This document shows, one piece after another, positions 35,674 to 48,986 of a stretch of DNA of 64,000 nt (position 1 is the first letter of the stretch; each line of letters opens with the position of its first letter). The stretch lies in assembly GCA_029204225.1 (NCBI GenBank), contig CM055093.1:35412525-35476524 (forward strand). Direction: 5' to 3'. The translations under genes and the position numbers were made by a program. Under the pieces are notes generated by a model. The model did no database searches. It worked only from the letters and a program-made list of their open reading frames with translations, and was not told the origin of the DNA. Origin of the DNA: Diphasiastrum complanatum (taxonomy: Eukaryota > Streptophyta > Lycopodiopsida > Lycopodiales > Lycopodiaceae).

Positions 35674-38600
35674 GTCTTGACAGGTTATCAAAGCCCCTAT
35701 CTGGTACACATGGCATATGCAAATTATTATACCACGACAAGATCATGTCAGCTCATAGTTCCCCCTATCAGGAATTATGTCTATAATGTATCCTTTGCGG
35801 CAGCTGACTTGCAACCTTATGGTTTCCCACGAGGGCCAAACACTGTCACAAGGACACTCCAGAATATAGAGCAAACAACATATTTCAAATATATTGATCC
35901 CTCTGTGACCAAGTGGAAGAACAAGGATGGGTACAGGTTGGAAGCAATCAACGACAAACAACTTCAAGTAGCATGTGCATATCTCACCAGATGCACACAG
36001 AAGCCTCGAATGAAAGTGCTGCGGGTACCCATGTCCCTGTTTCACATGTTGGCAGATTCACGATCACATGCCCAGAACCTCTATGATTGGGCACAATTTG
36101 CTTCGAATTGTCTTCATGAGTGCATTACGCACAAGCAGCCTATCACGATATTAGGATATCTGATGACAGATATCACTTTGCACCAAGTACAAAACGGGCC
36201 AAAGCTCCAACAACAACTGCAGCTTGCGGACAAGGCATGGGGTATTCCCATTGAACACAAGAAGCCCAAGCGTGCAAGGACAACTTCACCATCAGGAGCC
36301 CAGGCCAAACGAGTTAATACCAGTATCCTCCCTCTGGTACACAAGCCAAGAAGCCCACCCCAAAATCCACAAGCAGCTGCAACCACCGGAGCTGCACATG
36401 CAGATATCTCAAGGGCTCAGTTGCCAGGTACACGGCAACAACGAAGACAAGACACATGGTTCCACGTCGGATGGTGGCAGCTCATCCACAGCATCACAAC
36501 AACACTCATCACCCTCACATGTCATCGACGGGGGTGATGGAGCAACTACATCCACACTGGCACCTGACACGACAGTACCTCAAGTCCCAAGTCAGCCAGA
36601 TGAGGCCACCACCTCACCTACACTGATTACAATGCCAATGCCACCAACATCACCACTGGCACAAGTTTTGGAGGGGGGAGGAGTGGGGATATCCAGTCCC
36701 CAAGACACGGGAGCAGCCCAGGCCCAACAAGTCCACATATTGCACACATCTCAATATTTTGATGTTGCGGACCTGATGGAGATAAGCGACGACGAACAAT
36801 AAAAGGGAAAGCAGCCAGGAAGAAGTCAAACACCTCCACCTCCACCTCCACCTCCATCTTCAGTTCTAACACCATGCCTATTTTTTGGTTTAGCCTCACC
36901 ATCCCACACCCCGGATCAGTACCCAACCCTCTCTAACCGTGAAAAGCTCACTGAAGCAGCCAAACACTCAATGATTGGCCTATCTGAAACGAGCTACCAC
37001 ATGCATTGGTTGGTGAGCCAACATCAAATTATAGAAAGCAAGGTCCAACATCAAGACCAAGACATTGCACAATATCAAAGGATAGCCAAAGAAGAAGAAA
37101 AAGAGGCAGTAGAAAGCAGATCCATGATGGCCGGGCAGAAAACCACCTTGGAAGAGGTCCAACAGCAACTGAAGCACCAGATGGTCCAAATTGAGCAAGT
37201 ACGAGACGGATCATCAGGTGCAATGACAGTCAATGCTCCTCCAGTCAAGCCCAAGGACATTCAAATCTAGGCCCCATAGGTCTCAGCCATCCGGATGGAG
37301 AAATACATACGGCTGATCCAAGAGCAAGAGGCCGATAAAAAGAATTTTGAAAACATTGTGGCAAAACAAGAGAAGATCATCCTGGAGTTGCAGAAGCAGC
37401 TTGAAGAAACAACGAAGGCCCTATAGCAAGTCTTGGACAAGGTGAACCAATTATGGGACACGACGTGCAAGGCCCAAGCAGGTGCTCACGTAACGAAGCC
37501 ATGAGACGATGATGGGAATGATGGAGCAGGGAATCAGGACGGGCAAACCCACCGATCAGACGATAGCTCAGGATCGGGTGGCCAGAGAGCTGGTGCTGCT
37601 TCCATGAGCTTTCCCTGACCCCCTCCCACCTTTAACCCTTCCTCCTACTCCGCATTTAATCTCTCTGAAACATTCATTCCAACTTATCCAATTTTTTCAT
37701 CTCCCCTTTCTTCATCACCTCTTACTCAAATAATGGGCCCATCAAAAGGTCCAGCTGACACCACAAAGCCCGACGGGACGAGTTCCTCCAATAACTCCAC
37801 TCCCCCGGTGCTGCGTATAACTTATTATTTCCGCCTCCTCCTAAACCGTTCACCCCTGCACCTCTCTCTCCAGATCACTCCATCCCCGACCTCCCGGAAA
37901 CTAACACAGACATTGGAGCCGATGATGACTTCCTGGCTGACCAACCGGAGACAAGAAGATTCTCACCCAAGCCAGACACGGGTGCGGGTGAGCCGTCAAC
38001 AAGTGAGCGAGCAAAAGAGAAAGACACGGGCACCAAGGCCCTTGATGATTATCTGACAAGGCCGCCCTAGCTGCGTAGGACAACTTCCTCTACCCGGCCT
38101 AGAAGTAAACTGGCTGATACAAGGGAATCAGAGTTATTTGAAAGAAAATATCCTCCCAATATGAGGGGCGACAAAGAAGACATCGATCAAAGCCAATACT
38201 CCACCAGGGCTGAGATCGTTTCCACACTACAACTGCAACCAGAATGGCGGAGCAACGTCCTGAAGGATAGCGATTCCAAGAATATTTGAGGGCACCGGCA
38301 TGGAAGCTAGTGGATCCTTTTTACATGCCGCTCAAACGCAGAAACCCATGGCTGATGGAAGAGCCTCAAATAGAGTTAGTAAACTGGCCAGTCATTCTGG
38401 GAATTACAGAGGTAACCTCTCCGGATGATCTGCGGCTACAGTTACTAGACTTCGGGCACAAATACAAGTCGAGTGCCAATCTCTGCGTGCAGAAAATGCT
38501 GAGTGTTGCAGATCCATGGCCTTCCTGATGCAGCAAGAATGTTTCTGGGATCGAGGTTTGGATCTCATTAGGATAAACCCAAACACAGCCCTCCAGTCAG

Positions 38601-39000
38601 AAAAAGACCATGAGATGATGGCCAGGCTTTACTACAGAGCGGCCTTCATGTCGTCACGCTATGTGACCATGGTGGAAGACTGGCAGAAATGGGCTTCGTA
38701 GAAAAAAATAAGAGAATATATGGGGGCCCTTAATTTCGGAAGTAAGCTCCGCTTCCAAGTTTTTGAAGCCCTGGGCCGGAAGATGAGCGAGCAAAAATAG
38801 ACGGCGCAACGACGAGGCGAACAGGATTCACAAGAAGTGCTCAAGAGGGCTGGTATGTAGTGGCCAATTGAGGGACTTCCAATTTTGGCGAATAAATTTT
38901 GCGGATAATAAGCACCTGGTTTTACGAAAGCGAACGAAAATCCACGCTTTTCCAAGTGCCAAGCGGAAGACATCACTGGTGTTGCAGTGGGTCCTGCAAC
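35674..39000 (+). pseudogene. Decayed ~3.3-kb coding region of unrecognised (probably retroelement) family
   Basis: Coding-like sequence runs through several frames. 35674-36460 is a globular-looking part (SPYLVHMAYANYY, KVLRVPMSLFHMLAD, LYDWAQFASNC, ITILGYLMTDITLHQV) with no stop. 36224-36802 is low-complexity Ser/Thr/Pro/Gln. The same frame continues past a TAA at 36800 into a Pro run and coiled-coil segments (36971-37270; 37295-37430), with stops at 37268, 37277 and 37424. 38160-38980 is again globular (FYMPLKRRNPWLMEEP, WPVILGITEVTSPDDL, ECFWDRGLDLIRINP). No RT, integrase, protease or tnp motif is visible. A promoter- and LTR-like stretch follows (39160-39480). I suspect the extra ORF of a Tat/Athila-type Gypsy element; this is inference. 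Confidence 0.55.
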
Positions 39001-40430
39001 AGATTAGGGGTGGATAATGTTAGCCGATTCTCTAGTACCGAACCAAGCTGAAGACACAAGTTATCTCTCACCCATGACCGAGGAGGTCTCAGAAGGAAGA
39101 GAGCAGAAGAAGCTGAGAGCCGAGGAAATACTAGCTAGGCAGATAGTGATTAACTATGTGAGCCTACGTGGTGTATCCCAAAGAAGGAATGACCATGTAG
39201 GAGCTAGTAACATTTTCTTGAATAGTTGTGTAAATGTAGACCCCCTTAAAATAGTAAAAGTGAGCCACTTTTTGATGGTGACCTCTAGTGGAAGGGCAAA
39301 TTCCACATGTAATCTCTAATTTAGTGGAATTGCCACATGGGCTCCACATGGGCAGCCTTCTTGCTTATTTAAGGGCCCCCCTCTCTTGTGAGGGAGCTTT
39401 TGATTGTATTTTCAAGAGCTCTTGAACTAATAAAGAGGATCCTCCACGAGTTCTTGAAGATCACTAAGCTCCTTGTTCATGGCAATGATCTTGAGTGATA
39501 TTTCTATGAGCATGCTTGATTTCTTGCTTGTGAATTAACTAGATTCTTGTTTCTTGTTCTTGCTTAGTTTGTGGATTAGCTTCAATTCTTGCTTGTGGAA
39601 TCTTGTAGAAATCAGCATTCAAGTAAACTATAGAGGCTGGAAATGTGGTGTAAATCTTGCATAGACTTGACATTCTAGTTCTTGATGTTCTTGGATAATT
39701 TAGGCATCAAGTAATGTATGTTTCTTGATTCCTAGATTGTTAAATGCTGTTAGGAATCTTGTTTCTTGTTTCTTGTTTCTTGAATCTGGTTTTGGTTTCA
39801 GTAGCTATTCTAGTTCTTGATTGTTCTTTGATTCAGTAGTTAGTAGTAGGATTGCTCTCTGTGCTGAATCTTGATCTGTTTGAGCTGTAGATGGTTGCAT
39901 GGCTAGTGTATGCATGTAGCTGAGTATCGAATTTGAGTTACCCACTATAGTCTGGGAAATACATAATGCATCCTTGAATATTGCTTCGGCTCTGTAAACG
40001 TTCCAATAAGGAGAATAATCACAAAGAACCATAACGATAGAGGTAATCCAAGAGAGATAAGCAGCAAAAAGAGAAGAACGTGTTCATAGAATCAATGAAT
40101 AAGTGAACACTCCCATCACTGGTGGTACTGGCTGCCTTATCTAAATGTCCTTTGACAACCAGTCTTTCTCATTTTCATTTCACCATTCCATTGTACTTCA
40201 CTGTTATATCCTTATTTTCATCATAATGACAAAATTACTATCATGTGTGCTCTCTTTGGGGAATGACATCTTATATACTACAATAATCCTTGAATTTTGT
40301 AATAAGCAGGCTATGACATACGCTTATTTTGGTGCCGTTGCCGCAGATCAAAGCCAATGGAGAGAAAAATTTCTAGTCATTACCATTTCTATTCCATATT
40401 CTGATTTTTTGTGTACCAAAAGTCCAAGTG
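39001..40430. other. LTR-like sequence and unassigned spacer
   Basis: 39198 starts TGTAGGAGCTAG after a purine-rich run. A tatttaagggccccc TATA-like box lies at about 39365, and an aataaagagg polyadenylation-like signal lies near 39428. These are typical of an LTR downstream of the unknown coding region. The far end of this LTR was not found. From 39500 on there are only repeats of cttgtttcttg and no gene. Confidence 0.45.
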
Positions 40431-41159
40431 CATGATGGAGATTTGCCAAGGCTTGAGAATCTTTTCAGTTTGAGTGTTTGAGAGTTAGTTACAATGAGTA
40501 GTGCACATGTATTTATATTGCTACAGGACAGATCTTTTAACCTTTTATTTACAAGTCTTTTGGCCTTTTAAATTTGTAACAATAAATCTAATCATTTACG
40601 ACGGTTGATATTCAAATAGATGCTCTGTTTCCAGGGTCAAATAATTTCTGTTTGTGAATTATTCGTGACAGTCCATCTCTTCATTACAGCTCCGTATTTC
40701 GCGAATTGTTCACGCCACTTGTCTCTTTGCGACATTTTTGTCTTTTGCGAATTGTTCACGACACTTGTCTCTTCGCGACATTTTTGTCTTTTGTGAATTA
40801 TTCACGACAGATGACAATCCTTGAGCTTGAAGAAGAATCAGAAGATTTCACGAATAGTTTGCGACAGTTTCTCAACATTTGAGGTTTGAGCAAGAAACAA
40901 AATATTTCGCGACAAGAACTTGTTCATGAACCTTTTGAGTTTCAACAAGAAAAAAAAAACCACGAGCTTTTACAAGAAACTATTTTGCGAATACTTCACG
41001 AATCTTTCGAGTTGGCTGCAAGACAAATTTTGTGAATCCTTCGAGGTTGATCACAAATAGAAATGTTTCGAGTTCGCATTCATTTCTCTCTCATCCTTTG
41101 TCAAGTGAACTGTGCACTTTGTTAGTAGAATCGAGATATGTCTGATCAGGTGTTCTACA
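40431..41159 (-). repeat. 3' LTR of Copia element (left end not fixed)
   Basis: It ends ...GTGTTCTACA at 41159, next to the polypurine tract complement at 41160-41171. Inside is a ~50-bp tandem duplication (about 40696-40800) of gcgaattgttcacg...cgacatttttgtctttt. The LTR start is not certain because the 5' LTR is missing. Confidence 0.6.
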
Positions 41160-41449
41160 ACTCCCTCTCAAAGTGGACAATTGGATTAACCCCAATCTTC
41201 TTCATTGCTTCTGGAAGAAAGCTTTACTGAGTGGCTTCGTAAAGATATCAGCTATCATTTCCTCAATGGGTATGAAGACTATCTTCAATATCTTCTTATC
41301 GACTAAGTCCCGAATAACATGATACTTGATAGCTATGTGCTTCGTTTTTTAGTGACATACATGATCTTTCGTAAGATAGATTGCTGAAGTATTATCCATT
41401 AACAAGACATAAGATTCAGAAATAGATTCAACAAATCCTTCCAATATCT

Positions 41450-42668
41450 GTTTGATCCAGATCAGCTCATTTTCCATCTTGGCTACTGCTACATATTCTG
41501 CTTCACAAGAAGATTGGGCTACTCCTGTTTGCTTCTTGCTTATCTAGAGTATGGCTGCGCCAAATGTTAGAGTACAACCTCCTAAAATGCTTTTGCTATC
41601 ATCCTTCATGGATGCCCAACTTGCGTCACTGTAAGATTCGATGTGAAATCCAGCTTCCTTCAAATAACACAGTCCATAGTCTTTCGTTTCCTGGAGATAT
41701 TGTAGTATTCTCTTTGCCAACTTCCAATGCAATGATCCTGGGTTCTAATTATATTGGCTCATTCTGTATACTACAAACGCTATATCAGGTCTAGTGTTGT
41801 CTGCTAGATATGACAATGATCCAATCAGCCTATGATAGGGTGTTTTGGCCATTCGTTTCTCTTCCTCGAGAGTCTGCAGACAACCTTGTTCAGTATTGTT
41901 CCAAGTATCATGGGAGTATGCACACCTTTGCATTCGAGCATGTTGAAGTCTTCAATGATCTTTTGAGTGTACTTTTGTTGGTGAAGATACAACTTACCAC
42001 CTTCAAAGTCTCTCACGATCTGCAAGCCTAGATAGATTTTCGCTTCTAGGTCAACGATCTTAAATATTTCAGAAATGTCTCTTTTGACATCTGAAATTAA
42101 CTTATCTCTTCTTGAGAAGATAAGTGTGTCATCAACATAGATAGCTAGAATGATTATTTCATTTTGGACATGCTTGATATAGACATTTGAGTCAGCAAAT
42201 AGAGGTTTGAAGTCTAAGGAACGTAGCGCTTCGTCCTTCTTCTATACCATTGTATTGTTGCTTGTTTCAGACCATAAATGCTTTTATTCATGTGACATCC
42301 ATATTCTGGATATTCTTGGCTTACAAAACCAAGTGGTTAGTCCATGCATAAGTCTTCTTCCAATTCTGCGTGCAAAAAAGCAGTCTTCTCACCAAAATAT
42401 GGATTTTTAGATTATGAGCCACTGCATACGCGAATAACAAGAGAATTGATGTATGTTTAACTACCGGTGAGAAAGTATCAGTGTAGTCGATCCCATACTT
42501 CTGTGAAAATCCTTTAGCAACTAACCTTGCTTTGTATCTGATGTTTTCTCTATCAAGACCTATTTTGATCTTGTAGATCCACTTGCATTTGACTGGTTTT
42601 CTACCATCGGGTATTGGTGCAAGTGTCCATACATTGTTCTTATACGTGGATGACATTTCGTCCTCCAT
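41450..42668 (-). pseudogene. Copia RT-RNase H remnant
   Basis: Segments in several frames. 42321-42668 is the RT fingers. The YVDD box follows in another frame. 41825-42025 (GGKLYLHQQKYTQKIIEDF) is the RT/RNase H connection. 41745-41933 carries YHRLIGSLSYLADNTRPDI, and 41544-41732 carries SYSDASWASMKDDSKS. The RNase H tail extends to 41450 with SSCEAEYVA. At least four frame changes and several stops rule out function. Confidence 0.87.
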
Positions 42669-43271
42669 TACTTGAATCCAACGATCTTTATCTGGTCCAT
42701 CAACAGCTTCTTCGAATGTCTGAGGTTCATCAGAGAAACCACAAAACTCAATGGTTGTATAAAAAACATTCTAGCCATACCTTTCAGGTGGTTTTCATTG
42801 TTTGTCAAATCTTCTCACAGGTGGTTTCAAGTTCGATTCTACAGGTTTCGAGTTTGACCTTTTCTGCTGGAATTCGAACTGCTGATTCAAGTCTGTCAAG
42901 TACTTGATCTTGATCTCCCTCTAAATCTAGTAATTCTCTTTCATCTTCTGCTTGTTTTACTTCTGTCGTCATTGGTAGCTCATAATAGTTTTTGAGAATT
43001 TCATAGCAGACTAGATTACTGTTTGTTATGTATTTCGACTCATCAAATTTAACATATCGAACAACTTTTATCTTGCCAGTTTCGAGTACATAGACACGAT
43101 AATATGACGAATGTAGCTCAATCCTACAAGAAAATCTTGTTTAGTCTTTTCATCGAGTTTCTTTTTCGATTTGTCTGGTATGTGCATATACACTACACAT
43201 CCGAATGTTCGAACATGTGCTAGATTTGGCTTCGACTTCCACCATATCTCATGAGGAGTTTTATCCGGTAT

Positions 43272-43526
43272 TCAAGATTTTAGAATACGATTCTGAAGAT
43301 AATTTGATGTAGCCACTGCTTCTGCCCACAACTTTTTTGGTGCCTTCACATGAGCCATCATACACCTTGCAATCTCCATAAGTCTACGATTTTTTCGTTC
43401 AACTATTCCATTGTGTTGAGATGTGTATGATGCAGTCTTCGTATGCATAATACCTCGATCAGTACAATAAGCCTTGAATTCATTGGAAATGTACTCAACT
43501 CCATGATCTGTGCGAGTTTGCTTCAA
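43272..43526 (-). pseudogene. Copia integrase fragment
   Basis: An 84-codon segment: QTRTDHGVEYISNEFKAYC, YTSQHNGIVERKNRRLME and APKKLWAEAVATSNYLQNR. The second Asp and the Glu of the triad are present. The N-terminal zinc domain and first Asp are cut off at the junction near 43530. Confidence 0.88.
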
Positions 43527-43530
43527 CTTA

Positions 43531-44220
43531 TTGTATCACAACCTTATTGGTAGCCTTATGTACCTAGCAGTTTGCACCATACTTGACATCGTTGTGGCAG
43601 TATACTCACTTAGCCAATTCGCTGGTAATCCAGACGAGAAGCATTGGAGAATGGCCAAGAGAGTCGTTCAGTACATTAAAAGTACAACTAGGTATGGGAA
43701 AACCTTCCGTAGTGATTCTAATTTTGAACTGTTGGCATATAGTGATGCCACTTGGGCTAGCAGCAAAGATGACAGTAAATCTATCTCTGGTGGATATTTT
43801 GTGCTTTGTGGATCAGTATTAAACTGGGTGTGCAAGAAGCAGACCTTGGTTGCTCAGTCCTCGTGTGAAGCAGAATATGTTGCTGCATCATCAAATGAGA
43901 TAGTGTGGCTTCGAATGCTATTGAACGAATTGAATGAACCACAGGTCCAGCCCACTATAATGTATATGGATAGCTAAAGGGCAATCCACCTCATCGAGGA
44001 TCTTATTTTTCACTCCAAAACCATGCACATTTCACTAAAATATCACCACATCAGAGATTTGATTCAAAAAAAAGAGTTGATGATTCAGTATGTTAAATCA
44101 TCCGACATGATGATAGATGTGCTCACAAAGCCTCTGAACAAGATCCAAAAAATAGAGAATGTCAATGGGAATCGGATGAAGGTTTTCTCAATTCAAGAGG
44201 GAGCTGTTGGAAATTTGTGA
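43531..44220 (+). pseudogene. Copia RNase H domain, plus strand
   Basis: The frame 43510-43977 reads [52 protein letters not shown] and QSSCEAEYVAASSNEIVW, the Copia RNase H with conserved Asp/Glu residues. A stop at 43975 interrupts it. The next segment (44023-44220) has KTMHISLKYHHIRDLI and DVLTKPLNKIQ, the usual Copia C-terminus. It belongs to a different Copia family from its minus-strand neighbour. Everything upstream of RNase H is missing. Confidence 0.88.
44193..44204 (+). other. Polypurine tract of plus-strand Copia
   Basis: tcaagagggagc lies directly before TGTTGGAAATT (44205), the expected start of a 3' LTR. Confidence 0.78.
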
Positions 44221-44600
44221 ACTTCGGAAACCTTCAGAATTTTTGTGAAGCCTTCGGAAAATTCTCTCGCTTCAGCATTTTTAAAGGGAAAGAAAATGCG
44301 TTGAAAAAAAAATAGTAACCTGTATTTATAGACTACTCTCATGTGATGAAGCCTTGAAACCTATCACGATACATGCATACAAACGATGCATATATAGAAC
44401 GTGTGAGGTTGAGATATGACAAATGCACGACGAGAGAGAGAGAGACAAAGAGATGTAGCTTATAGAATAGATGAAGCCTCGAACCTCTCCTATTTGCCAG
44501 ATCCTCACCAACTTATATCCAGTGCATTTACTTGATTCTCGTTAGCATACAAGCTCAGCATCTGCCCGATCCTCACCATCAACACAAAACGCTTGAGATA
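44205..44600 (+). repeat. Start of 3' LTR of plus-strand Copia
   Basis: It starts TGTTGGAAATTTGTG. A tatttatagac TATA-like word lies near 44324. The outer end cannot be fixed, because no second LTR copy is present and the GA array follows. Confidence 0.55.
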
Positions 44601-44609
44601 GAGCTCTAT

Positions 44610-44784
<175 letters not shown>

Positions 44785-44913
44785 GAGAATAGAGAATGGG
44801 TGAGCATGTGACAAAGATATTGCGGAGGTGCGGAGAGAGAGAGAGAGAGAGACTGACCGTAGAGGCATAGACGGGTGTGCGACATTTGAATAGACACACC
44901 CGATGGAAAATAT

Positions 44914-44949
<36 letters not shown>

Positions 44950-45147
44950 CGCAAGAGAGGGACCCTAGACGACGTGTAGACGGTCTGGTGCCACATCCAA
45001 GACCCGAGTATACACCCATGGAGAATGCCACGTCATCATTAAAAATTGATGACATGGAATTTTTTATTTTTTATTTTTTACATGATGACATGGAATTTTC
45101 TCCTTCCAAAGAATTTTAAAATGGGTATTAGCTGGCCTTATAACTAG

Positions 45148-46268
<1,121 letters not shown>

Positions 46269-46489
46269 CATTGGCTTAGTCTCTTTGTTTTTTTTAAAGC
46301 ATATTTCTACTTCATCTCTAGATGCTTCCTTTCGCGTAACAAACCTATGTGATGATTTCATGACAACGAGTTGTTCATATGGCGGAGAGGCGCCACTAGC
46401 ATTTTCCTCTTCATTTTTTATTTATTTCCATCGTACCTAAGCATCAACATTAGTTCATCGATCGATCTATTGAGATATATCAATTGACC

Positions 46490-46577
46490 ATGGCAACATC
46501 GGTGTCGCACGTCTGCCTCTGTGTTCCTGCATTTAGACGAGCTGCTCAGCTTGCTTTGCCTCTGCATTCGTCATTGG
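46490..46577 (+). CDS. Possible first exon with organelle-targeting-like N-terminus
   Basis: An ATG at 46490 opens 29 codons, beginning MATSVSHVCLCVPAFRRAAQ. It is rich in Ser/Ala with two Arg and no acidic residue, as in chloroplast transit peptides. A strong donor (ggt|gtaagt) follows at once. No matching second exon could be proven, so this is a weak call. It may equally be chance. Confidence 0.2.
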
Positions 46578-47218
46578 TGTAAGTTTCCCCGACAGGTAAT
46601 TTGTGTTTTCTGGATTCATAATTAAAATGCAAGGGTCTATGATGCGATACATTTTTCAGTGTTTATTTTATTTTGTGTTTGATGATGCATTTTTGGTATG
46701 GTACTCTGAGTAGAGCATTTTTTCTGTCGACCTATTTTTTTGTCGATTTTACGACCATCTATAGATTATGTGACAACAACATCCAAGATTCTTTGCCATA
46801 ACAACAAGAAGGCACTAGCTACAAACATAGTGTTGTCAAAGGTTCCAAGAAGATGTCTATCAAACATTTGTTTAATCTTTTTTATTGTACCTTTATATGA
46901 TGCACATTGCACAAAGCTTTAAGCCTTCAGTTTACCATGCAAATTCCTAAAAATGAAAGGCTGGATTCATTACTCATTTGCATTAAACGAGCATTGGACT
47001 ACTTGATAATTAATTGACAGCTACTCATTTTGAACATACCTCTTCAACTTACTTGGAAATGACTTTTGCAATCATGACGAGAAGTGTAGCAAGAAAAAAC
47101 TTCAGAGAAGCGATTGCTAGGTTCGGATGCCACTGGCATACAAACCTTCTATCACGCAAGTTGTCTATTCAAATAAAATTTTGAACGATCGGAGACTACA
47201 ATAGAATCTCTATATGAT
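46578..47218. other. No gene recognised
   Basis: AT-rich sequence with a 60-codon open frame (46740-46922, +) that has no family marks. Confidence 0.45.
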
Positions 47219-47640
47219 CTCGACCTACCCTCCTCCGGTGAGTACTGGGAATTTTCGGGGTAGCGACTGCATCACAATGTTGCATATGTTAAGAAATGTG
47301 ATTATGATCTTCACGTATTGAGCTATTAATGGTAACAACAATCGTAGGTTGTAGGTGAGCATAAACACCTGTGGTTCTCTGAGAAATATGAATGGGATGG
47401 CAAACAAACGCACAGTTTCTTGATCATACATGGAACGATGCCACCAATCATTAAGAATGATACTGAGTTCATCATCATAAGCAAATGAGTGATGGAACAT
47501 GAGATTGTGCTCCAATCGATCAACTCGATCAACTGTGCCATTTTGATAGACCTTCACTCCAAGTATCTCATACTGGACTTGGCTTGGAGTAGTCACCATC
47601 GCTTGACCTACTCTCCTTCAGTGAGTACTGGGAATTTTCA
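47219..47640 (-). other. 124-codon open frame between ~36-bp direct repeats
   Basis: The minus frame 47225-47599 starts with ATG and reads ILGVKVYQNGTVDRVDRLEHN, then DDELSIILNDWWHRSMYD and a hydrophobic tail. I recognise no domain. Its two ends lie in a ~36-bp direct repeat (47219-47254 and 47604-47640, gacctac...gtgagtactgggaatttt). It may be an exon of a lost gene or a fragment carried by a transposon. Confidence 0.3.
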
Positions 47641-47748
47641 AATCTACTAATTATCTTGACGTACTGGCTCAAGCGTGACACAAGTCATGCCTAGATTCAA
47701 ATGCCCTAGCCTAGAATTTTTTTAGCAACAGCTTCTTTGTAGTTTTAG

Positions 47749-47965
47749 ATTATTGAAAATGGATTTGAGAAAACTATTGTTGCTAGAACTGCTCTTGTGA
47801 AAAATGTGGAAGTAGAGGACGCTCACAATATGTTTGAAAAGTTTCTCACCAATCAAGCAATAACAGATCAACTAGCATTTGCATTGAGGGTGACTAGAAT
47901 GAGCAGTTATAAGCTAGATATTGTGACACAGATCGTCATTTCATTTGTCTCGTTAATTATCCACT
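47749..47965 (+). other. Exon-like open stretch of unknown family
   Basis: After a pyrimidine-rich tract and an AG (cttctttgtagttttag), about 70 codons stay open, with NGFEKTIVARTALVKNVEV and then DAHNMFEKFLTNQAITDQ. Possible donors are gagg|gtgact near 47887 or later sites. I do not recognise the protein. It could be an exon captured by the Helitron to its right. Confidence 0.25.
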
Positions 47966-48329
47966 AAACTAATGGGAGTTGATTTGGTTTTATCGATGTC
48001 CTTCGATTGAATAAATTTTACACATATGTTAAAAACATTTATTTGTTGCTTTTGCAAGATTTTCTACAATTGATATAATATTAGAACAAAAAATAATATC
48101 TCAAAAATCAAGAGGTGATCCTCATCATTTCAATGTCATATTCAAAATTCAACTAATAAATGTAATAGATAGTTTAACTTAAAATGAATAGAAGAAATAG
48201 ACGAGCCTTTGCTAGACGTTGAACCCGAATAAAATGCAAAAATGAATTTCGACCCTATTCAAACACATGGTTTGAAATAACTACATTGGAATCTTAGTGG
48301 ATTGCCTTGTGTAATAAAATAGTCAATAT

Positions 48330-48986
48330 ATGAAATGTTGCTCATCATGTGGAGCATCCACATTTCAACCAACTAACAAAAATATGTTTGTCTTAAAAGA
48401 CATAAATGAAATACCCTCGTATTCCATTGCTAATACTATTTTGTCTAAATACACAACTGACCAAAAAAATTCAAACAGATGGTTTGTTTGCATGATGTGC
48501 AAAAAAAAAAAATATCGAATAAAGTACTTAGTATTCCTATCTCCTAGTTACGCAAGGTCAATCTTGCAACTTCATCCCATTGAACTACAAACTTTATCTT
48601 TAATTGATGTATCGATTGAAACAACATGTAGAGCGACAAGCTATTTACAAGGAACAATTGGAAAACGATCAATATTCAAAAATCCTATAGTTTGTTTTGA
48701 TATCAACCTACAAAAATCTAGAGATACTATAGAAACAACAAATATTATAAAAATGTTACTCAACCACAATTTTTTAAACAATCCGATCATACAAAAGATC
48801 CTTACCTTGTATGAAACAAAACTTGGTCAAAATGGCTCACGTTTGGTATCTGCGAACACAATGAAAGATTTTCTTGATAAAGATCGACTTGAATCAACTT
48901 TTGAAACAATGCAAAAAGATCCAATGATTCACAACTATGTTATTTTGGAAGACATCACACAACCAACATCTAGCCAAAAACACTAA
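48330..48986 (+). pseudogene. Helitron N-terminal domain remnant
   Basis: A 218-codon segment. Cys pairs CCSSC and later CMMC could bind zinc. LSLIDVSIETTCRATSYLQG, GTIGKRSIFKNPIVCFD, and a C-terminal part with MQKDPMIHNYVI match the style of the region before Rep in plant Helitrons. The reading continues, frameshifted, to the segment at 49239-49421, which has QRANEQDIFKHVLRYSLGS. Confidence 0.75.

Larger units (their letters stand above)
41160..43530 (-). mobile_element. Copia retrotransposon 3' half (integrase-RT-RNase H)
   Basis: On the minus strand: integrase core 43526-43272, linker ~43260-42700, RT 42668-42040, RNase H 42031-41450, then the tract ttgagagggag before the 3' LTR. RT carries [33 protein letters not shown], the catalytic box IYVDDTLIF (about 42125-42160) and LECKGVHTPM. 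Stops and frameshifts interrupt it. It is the same family as the copy at 26431-29761. Gag, protease and the 5' LTR are lost at a junction with a plus-strand Copia at ~43530. Confidence 0.87.

Noticed and set aside
36627-37260. Minus-strand open frames in the unknown coding region
   Set aside because: Shadow frames of the + strand Pro/Gln-rich and coiled-coil sequence, which has the more coherent composition.
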